A DNA stretch of 64,000 bases from DASQEH01 sp038237745 (GTDB taxonomy: Bacteria > Actinomycetota > Actinomycetes > Propionibacteriales > Nocardioidaceae), in NCBI GenBank assembly GCA_038237745.1, contig JBBRYJ010000009.1, positions 62,001 to 126,000 of the forward strand. The letters are read 5' to 3'. The notes under the pieces were generated by a model. That model worked only from the letters and a program-made list of their open reading frames with translations, did not search any database and was not told where the DNA came from. This document shows, in pieces, positions 60,945 to 64,000 of the stretch. Positions within the stretch are counted from its first letter, which is position 1. Each line of letters starts with the position of its first letter. Position numbers and translations under genes: made by a program.

Positions 60945-62171
60945 TCACAGGGTGACGCCGAGAGACGCCTGGACGACCTCGGCGACCAGCTGACCCGCAC
61001 CTGCGACGGCGGGCCGGTCGGACTGGGACCATGCATCCACTGCGGCGAGCGCAGCCGGTGCGTCGAGGTCGTCGGCCATCCGCGCCCGTACGACGTCCGC
61101 GGTGGCCGACGCATCCGGCCCCCCGCTCGTGACAGCCTCACTCCAGCGCTTGAGACGCTCAAAGCCAGACGACAGCAGGTCGTCGTGCCACTCCCAGTCC
61201 GCCCGGTAGTGCTGGGCCAGCAGCGTGAGCCTGATCGCCCGCGGGTCGACGCCCTCGTCGCGCAGCTTCGAGACGAGGACGAGGTTGCCTCGCGACTTCG
61301 ACATCTTGTGGCCGTCGAGCCCAACCATGCCCACATGTGCGTACGCCTTCGCGAACGGCGCGCCGTCCTCGGCGACTTGCGCCTCGGCCGCTGACATCTC
61401 GTGATGAGGGAAGGCGAGGTCGGAGCCGCCCGCCGAGATGTCGAAGCCTGGTCCGAGGTGGTGCAACGCGATAGCGGCACACTCTACGTGCCAGCCGGGG
61501 CGGCCGTCGCCGAGCGAGCTCTCCCAGCTCGGCTCCCCCGGCCGTTGCCGCTGCCACAGCAGGCAGTCCAGCGGGTCTCGCTTGCCGGGCCGTTCGGGGT
61601 CGCCGCCTCGCTCCGGGAAGATCTCGAGCATCCGGCCGCGGTCCAGCCCGGACACCCGTCCGAAAGCAGGGTCCGAGGTGACGGAGAAGTACAGGTCACC
61701 GTCGACGTCGTAGACGACGCCCAGCCGCTGGAGCCTCTCGACAAGGTCGACCACGAGCGGGATCGTCTCGACGGCCCCGGCGTAGACGTCCGGAGGTATC
61801 ACTGCAAGCGCGGTCATGTCGTCTCGGAACAGCTGGATCTCCCGGTCGGCGAGCGCGCGCCAGTCCTCGCCGGTCTGGGTTGCCCTCTCGAGCAGCGGGT
61901 CGTCGATGTCGGTCACGTTCTGCACGTAGCGGACCGGGTGCCCGGCCTCACGCCAGGCTCTGACCGCGAGGTCGAAGGCCACGTAGGTGGCTGCATGACC
62001 CATGTGCGTCGCGTCGTAGGGGGTGATCCCACAGACATAGAGGCGGGCGTCGCCATCCGGCGTCGTCGGCTCGACCCGACCCGTCCTGGCGTCGTAGAGG
62101 GCGAGCTCGGGAGCCTGCCCCAACCGGTCGCCAAGGGTCGACAGGAGGGGGGGTGCGGGCCAGCCTTGCAT
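60945..62171 (-). CDS. mshC: Cysteine--glucosaminyl-inositol ligase MshC
   Basis: MshC joins cysteine to GlcN-Ins in mycothiol synthesis. The 408-residue protein is a shortened cysteinyl-tRNA-synthetase relative with YVCGITPYDATHMGHA (zinc Cys and HIGH-like), LDCLLWQRQRPGEPSWES, HVECAAIALHHLG and KMSKS. It lacks the tRNA-binding C-terminus. The ATG lies seven bases from a TAGGCT box. Mycothiol would be the thiol sensed by the SigR-type system that probably drives rbpA. Confidence 0.96.
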   Translation of the reverse strand: MQGWPAPPLLSTLGDRLGQAPELALYDARTGRVEPTTPDGDARLYVCGITPYDATHMGHAATYVAFDLAVRAWREAGHPVRYVQNVTDIDDPLLERATQTGEDWRALADREIQLFRDDMTALAVIPPDVYAGAVETIPLVVDLVERLQRLGVVYDVDGDLYFSVTSDPAFGRVSGLDRGRMLEIFPERGGDPERPGKRDPLDCLLWQRQRPGEPSWESSLGDGRPGWHVECAAIALHHLGPGFDISAGGSDLAFPHHEMSAAEAQVAEDGAPFAKAYAHVGMVGLDGHKMSKSRGNLVLVSKLRDEGVDPRAIRLTLLAQHYRADWEWHDDLLSSGFERLKRWSEAVTSGGPDASATADVVRARMADDLDAPAALAAVDAWSQSDRPAVAGAGQLVAEVVQASLGVTL

Positions 62172-62178
62172 GCCGGCC

Positions 62179-62184
62179 AGCCTA
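62179..62184 (-). promoter_or_regulatory. -10 box of leaderless mshC transcript
   Basis: TAGGCT is seven bases before the mshC ATG on the minus strand. Confidence 0.55.
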
Positions 62185-62195
62185 ACCGGGCGCGG

Positions 62196-63008
62196 TCAGA
62201 AGGCCGGCCACGGGATTGCGGGCCAGTGCCCCTCGGGCAGCGGCATGCGTGCGGTCGACAGGAGCGTCTCGACACGCCCCCGGAGGGCCTCGAGCTCCGC
62301 CGCGGTCAGGAAGGCGCTCAGCTCGTCGTACAGGCCGCCGTCGAGTGCCGCGACCAGACGAGTGAGGTGGTCGACGTCGCCGGGTCGCAGCGGATCGTCC
62401 GCCCAGCCCCAGAGCACCGTCCGCAGTTTCGTCTCCTCGTGGAACGAGACTCCGTGGTCACAGCCCCACAGCTCTCCGGTGGACTCGACGAGGACGTGGC
62501 CTCCCTTGCGGTCGGCGTTGTTGATGACCACGTCGAACACCGCCATGTCCCGGAGGCGGTCGTCGTCCTTGTGCACGAGGAGCACCGGGTCACCACTGGC
62601 GTCCTCCGCCTGGAGGACGGCGACCCAGCCCGACTCTCCGAAGTCCGAACCGACGACATCGACGAGCGCTCGGTCGGCCTCGACGAAGATCCAGCGCTGG
62701 CACATCCCGGGACCGAAGCGACCGTCCCGCAGAACCGTCGGAGGAACGACGTCCCAGCCGCCTGCATCCGATACGAGACGGGCGGCGCGCTCTCGCCCTG
62801 CCAGGGTTCCGTCGGTGAAGTCCCACAAGGGCCTTTCACCCTGCACGGGCTTGTAGATGCAGCGCAGGCTAGTCCCGTCGAGGCTGACCTCGCCGACGAA
62901 GGAAGCGTTAGACGCCGTGACGAGGCGGCCCTCCAGCTCGAGCGAGCCCTGCGCCAGAATCGTCTCGACGGCGGCCTCGTCGATGGTCGTCGACTGGTCA
63001 GCGGGCAA
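62196..63008 (-). CDS. SCO1664-family, PI3/4-kinase-like protein
   Basis: The 270-residue protein has a kinase-like layout: the Lys-bearing RCIYKPVQGERPLWDF, DMAVFDVVINNADRKGGHVL (catalytic loop with Asp and Asn) and GCDHGVSFH (metal-binding Asp). The substrate is unknown. It starts at a TTG inside the end of the DUF3090 gene (11-base overlap); no better start exists. It lies between DUF3090 and mshC, a common actinobacterial arrangement. Confidence 0.82.
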   Translation of the reverse strand: MPADQSTTIDEAAVETILAQGSLELEGRLVTASNASFVGEVSLDGTSLRCIYKPVQGERPLWDFTDGTLAGRERAARLVSDAGGWDVVPPTVLRDGRFGPGMCQRWIFVEADRALVDVVGSDFGESGWVAVLQAEDASGDPVLLVHKDDDRLRDMAVFDVVINNADRKGGHVLVESTGELWGCDHGVSFHEETKLRTVLWGWADDPLRPGDVDHLTRLVAALDGGLYDELSAFLTAAELEALRGRVETLLSTARMPLPEGHWPAIPWPAF

Positions 63009-63594
63009 TGCGCTTGAACCCGTTGGCGCGGGGGCACAGATGGCCCTCCGGGTCGAGCGGGTTGCCGCAGAACTGGCACGGAGGCCGGCCCGCGGACACC
63101 ACACTGTTGGCCCGCCGCACGAACGAGCGCGCGTAGGCGGGGTCGAGCTTCACGATGACGACCTCGTTCGCCTCGATCTCTGCCCGGCCCTCCTCGTCGG
63201 CCACCTCGTTCTCGGCGTCGAGGTCGTCCGCCGTAGATTCGTCGGAGACGGGGAACAGCTCGATGACGACGCGCCCCTCGTCAGCGTCCCAGCTGAGGGT
63301 CATGGTCCCCACCCGGAACTCCTCGACGATCGGCTGGTCGAGCGGTCGGCCGTCCCCCACACCGGCAGGGGCGACGGCCGGGATGGCCGCGTCGCCACCG
63401 CTGCGACGCAGGGCTTCGTCGAGGAGCAGGTCGATCCGCTCTGCTAGGACGGACACCTGCTGCTTCTCCAGTGCGACGCTCGTGACGCGGGGGCCGTCCT
63501 TCGCCTGGAGGAAGAACGTGCGCTGACCCGGTTGGCCGACCGTGCCCGCGACGAACCGGTCCGGCTTCTCGAAGTTGTGGACCACCATCGACAT
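62998..63594 (-). CDS. DUF3090 family protein
   Basis: The 198-residue protein has the family start VVHNFEKPDRFVAGTVGQPG and FFLQAKDG, and ends with a zinc-type CQFCGNPLDPEGHLCPR, matching DUF3090 proteins. The function is unknown. The ATG at 63594 lies six bases from a TACCCT box, supporting this start over a longer form. The kinase-like gene begins inside it. Confidence 0.88.
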   Translation of the reverse strand: MSMVVHNFEKPDRFVAGTVGQPGQRTFFLQAKDGPRVTSVALEKQQVSVLAERIDLLLDEALRRSGGDAAIPAVAPAGVGDGRPLDQPIVEEFRVGTMTLSWDADEGRVVIELFPVSDESTADDLDAENEVADEEGRAEIEANEVVIVKLDPAYARSFVRRANSVVSAGRPPCQFCGNPLDPEGHLCPRANGFKRIAR

Positions 63595-63600
63595 ACCAAG

Positions 63601-63606
63601 AGGGTA
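63601..63606 (-). promoter_or_regulatory. -10 box of leaderless DUF3090 transcript
   Basis: TACCCT is six bases before the ATG at 63594 on the minus strand. Confidence 0.5.
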
Positions 63607-63641
63607 CGACGCCGGACAACCGGGCACGAGGGGTCGACCAC

Positions 63642-64000
63642 TCAGCCGGCGCCGCCCCCGACGGCCGCATCGCTGGTCGGTCGCTTGCGTCGGCGGCGAC
63701 TGCGTGGAGCGAGGCCGCTCAGGTCCCCGTGCTCGTTGTAGCGCACCACGAACGGCCGAAGCGGCGTGTACGAGACGACCGAGACCGACGCTGGGTCGAC
63801 GACGATGCGCTGGAAGTTGTCGAGATGCATGCCGAGCGCGTCAGCGAGGATCGCCTTGATGACGTCTCCGTGGCTGACGGCCACCCAGATCGTGCCGGCG
63901 CCGTGTACTGCCGTGAGCCGCTCGTCCCACTCCCTGACCGCTTCGACGGCCCGGGCCTGCATCTGGCGCATCGACTCACCGCCCGGGAAGGTAGCGCCGC
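63642..64000 (-). CDS. Histidine phosphatase family protein, 5' end outside window
   Basis: The C-terminal ~119 residues are present. FPGGESMRQMQARAVEAV and the second catalytic His in VAVSHGDVIKAILADALG identify the phosphoglycerate-mutase-like fold; the RHG motif lies off the right edge. In related genomes this gene precedes DUF3090, the kinase-like gene and mshC. A basic tail (RSRRRRKRP) ends the protein. The substrate is unknown. Confidence 0.85.
   Translation of the reverse strand, partial: GATFPGGESMRQMQARAVEAVREWDERLTAVHGAGTIWVAVSHGDVIKAILADALGMHLDNFQRIVVDPASVSVVSYTPLRPFVVRYNEHGDLSGLAPRSRRRRKRPTSDAAVGGGAG

Noticed and set aside
61401..63017. 538-codon frame opposite mshC and the kinase-like gene
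   Set aside because: It crosses two genes with clear motifs on the other strand.

Overview
The window is high-GC, gene-dense actinobacterial chromosome. The evidence is a complete Pup-proteasome locus (arc, dop, pup, prcB, prcA, pafA), the WYL pair pafB/pafC, the mycothiol ligase mshC, the RNA polymerase-binding protein rbpA, a polyprenol-phosphate-mannose synthase coupled to lnt, and the helicase helY. The genus cannot be fixed from sequence alone. The set fits a mycothiol- and proteasome-containing actinomycete, possibly near Propionibacteriales (weak inference). No rRNA, tRNA, CRISPR array or insertion sequence was recognised. Both window edges cut genes: an esterase on the left and a histidine phosphatase on the right.

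Layout, left to right. 1-10.7 kb: cell-envelope and housekeeping genes, namely an esterase fragment, a small unknown gene coupled to glmS, a MurA-like enzyme fused to an XRE helix-turn-helix and preceded by a perfect palindrome, a zinc-ribbon protein, a glycerophosphodiesterase, an MFS transporter, rbpA behind a sigma-R-type promoter, and the lnt-ppm-fxsA operon. 11-18 kb: a lysine 'fermentation' cluster, with kamA divergent from an overlapping operon kdd-amidohydrolase-kamD-kamE-kal; the Kce cleavage enzyme is absent. 18.1-31.4 kb: the accessory part, with a secreted lytic transglycosylase carrying a Pro-Thr minisatellite, a 1,775-residue secreted haem peroxidase with RTX, FnIII and Ig-like domains, a divergent Tat-exported multicopper oxidase in an operon with a five-helix membrane protein and a signal peptidase I, and a large SARP/BTAD regulator with a defective P-loop.

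31.4-34.8 kb: a lower-GC intergenic region with a palindrome, an uncertain membrane-anchored ORF, an Lrp/AsnC regulator, an M24 peptidase and a 5'-3' exonuclease. 34.9-50.7 kb: one long leftward block, read right to left as site-2 protease, trmI, arc, dop, pup, prcB, prcA, pafA, FKBP lipoprotein, pafB, pafC, tatA, unknown gene, helY. tatC is missing from the place where it usually follows tatA, and a coding-like fragment sits in the gap. 50.8-64 kb: an AI-2E-type permease, a PD-(D/E)XK nuclease, a complete dipeptide/oligopeptide ABC operon (SBP, two permeases, two ATPases) with a readable promoter and an intercistronic hairpin, a HAD phosphatase, a PAC2 protein, and the cluster histidine phosphatase - DUF3090 - kinase-like protein - mshC.

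Many genes have a TANNNT -10 box only 6-8 bases before the start codon, so leaderless transcription appears common. Genes within operons typically overlap by 1-4 bases. The main candidates for new biology are the self-operator/HTH-MurA fusion, the exported peroxidase/multicopper-oxidase/signal-peptidase module, the Kce-less lysine cluster with an embedded amidohydrolase, and the tatC deletion scar.
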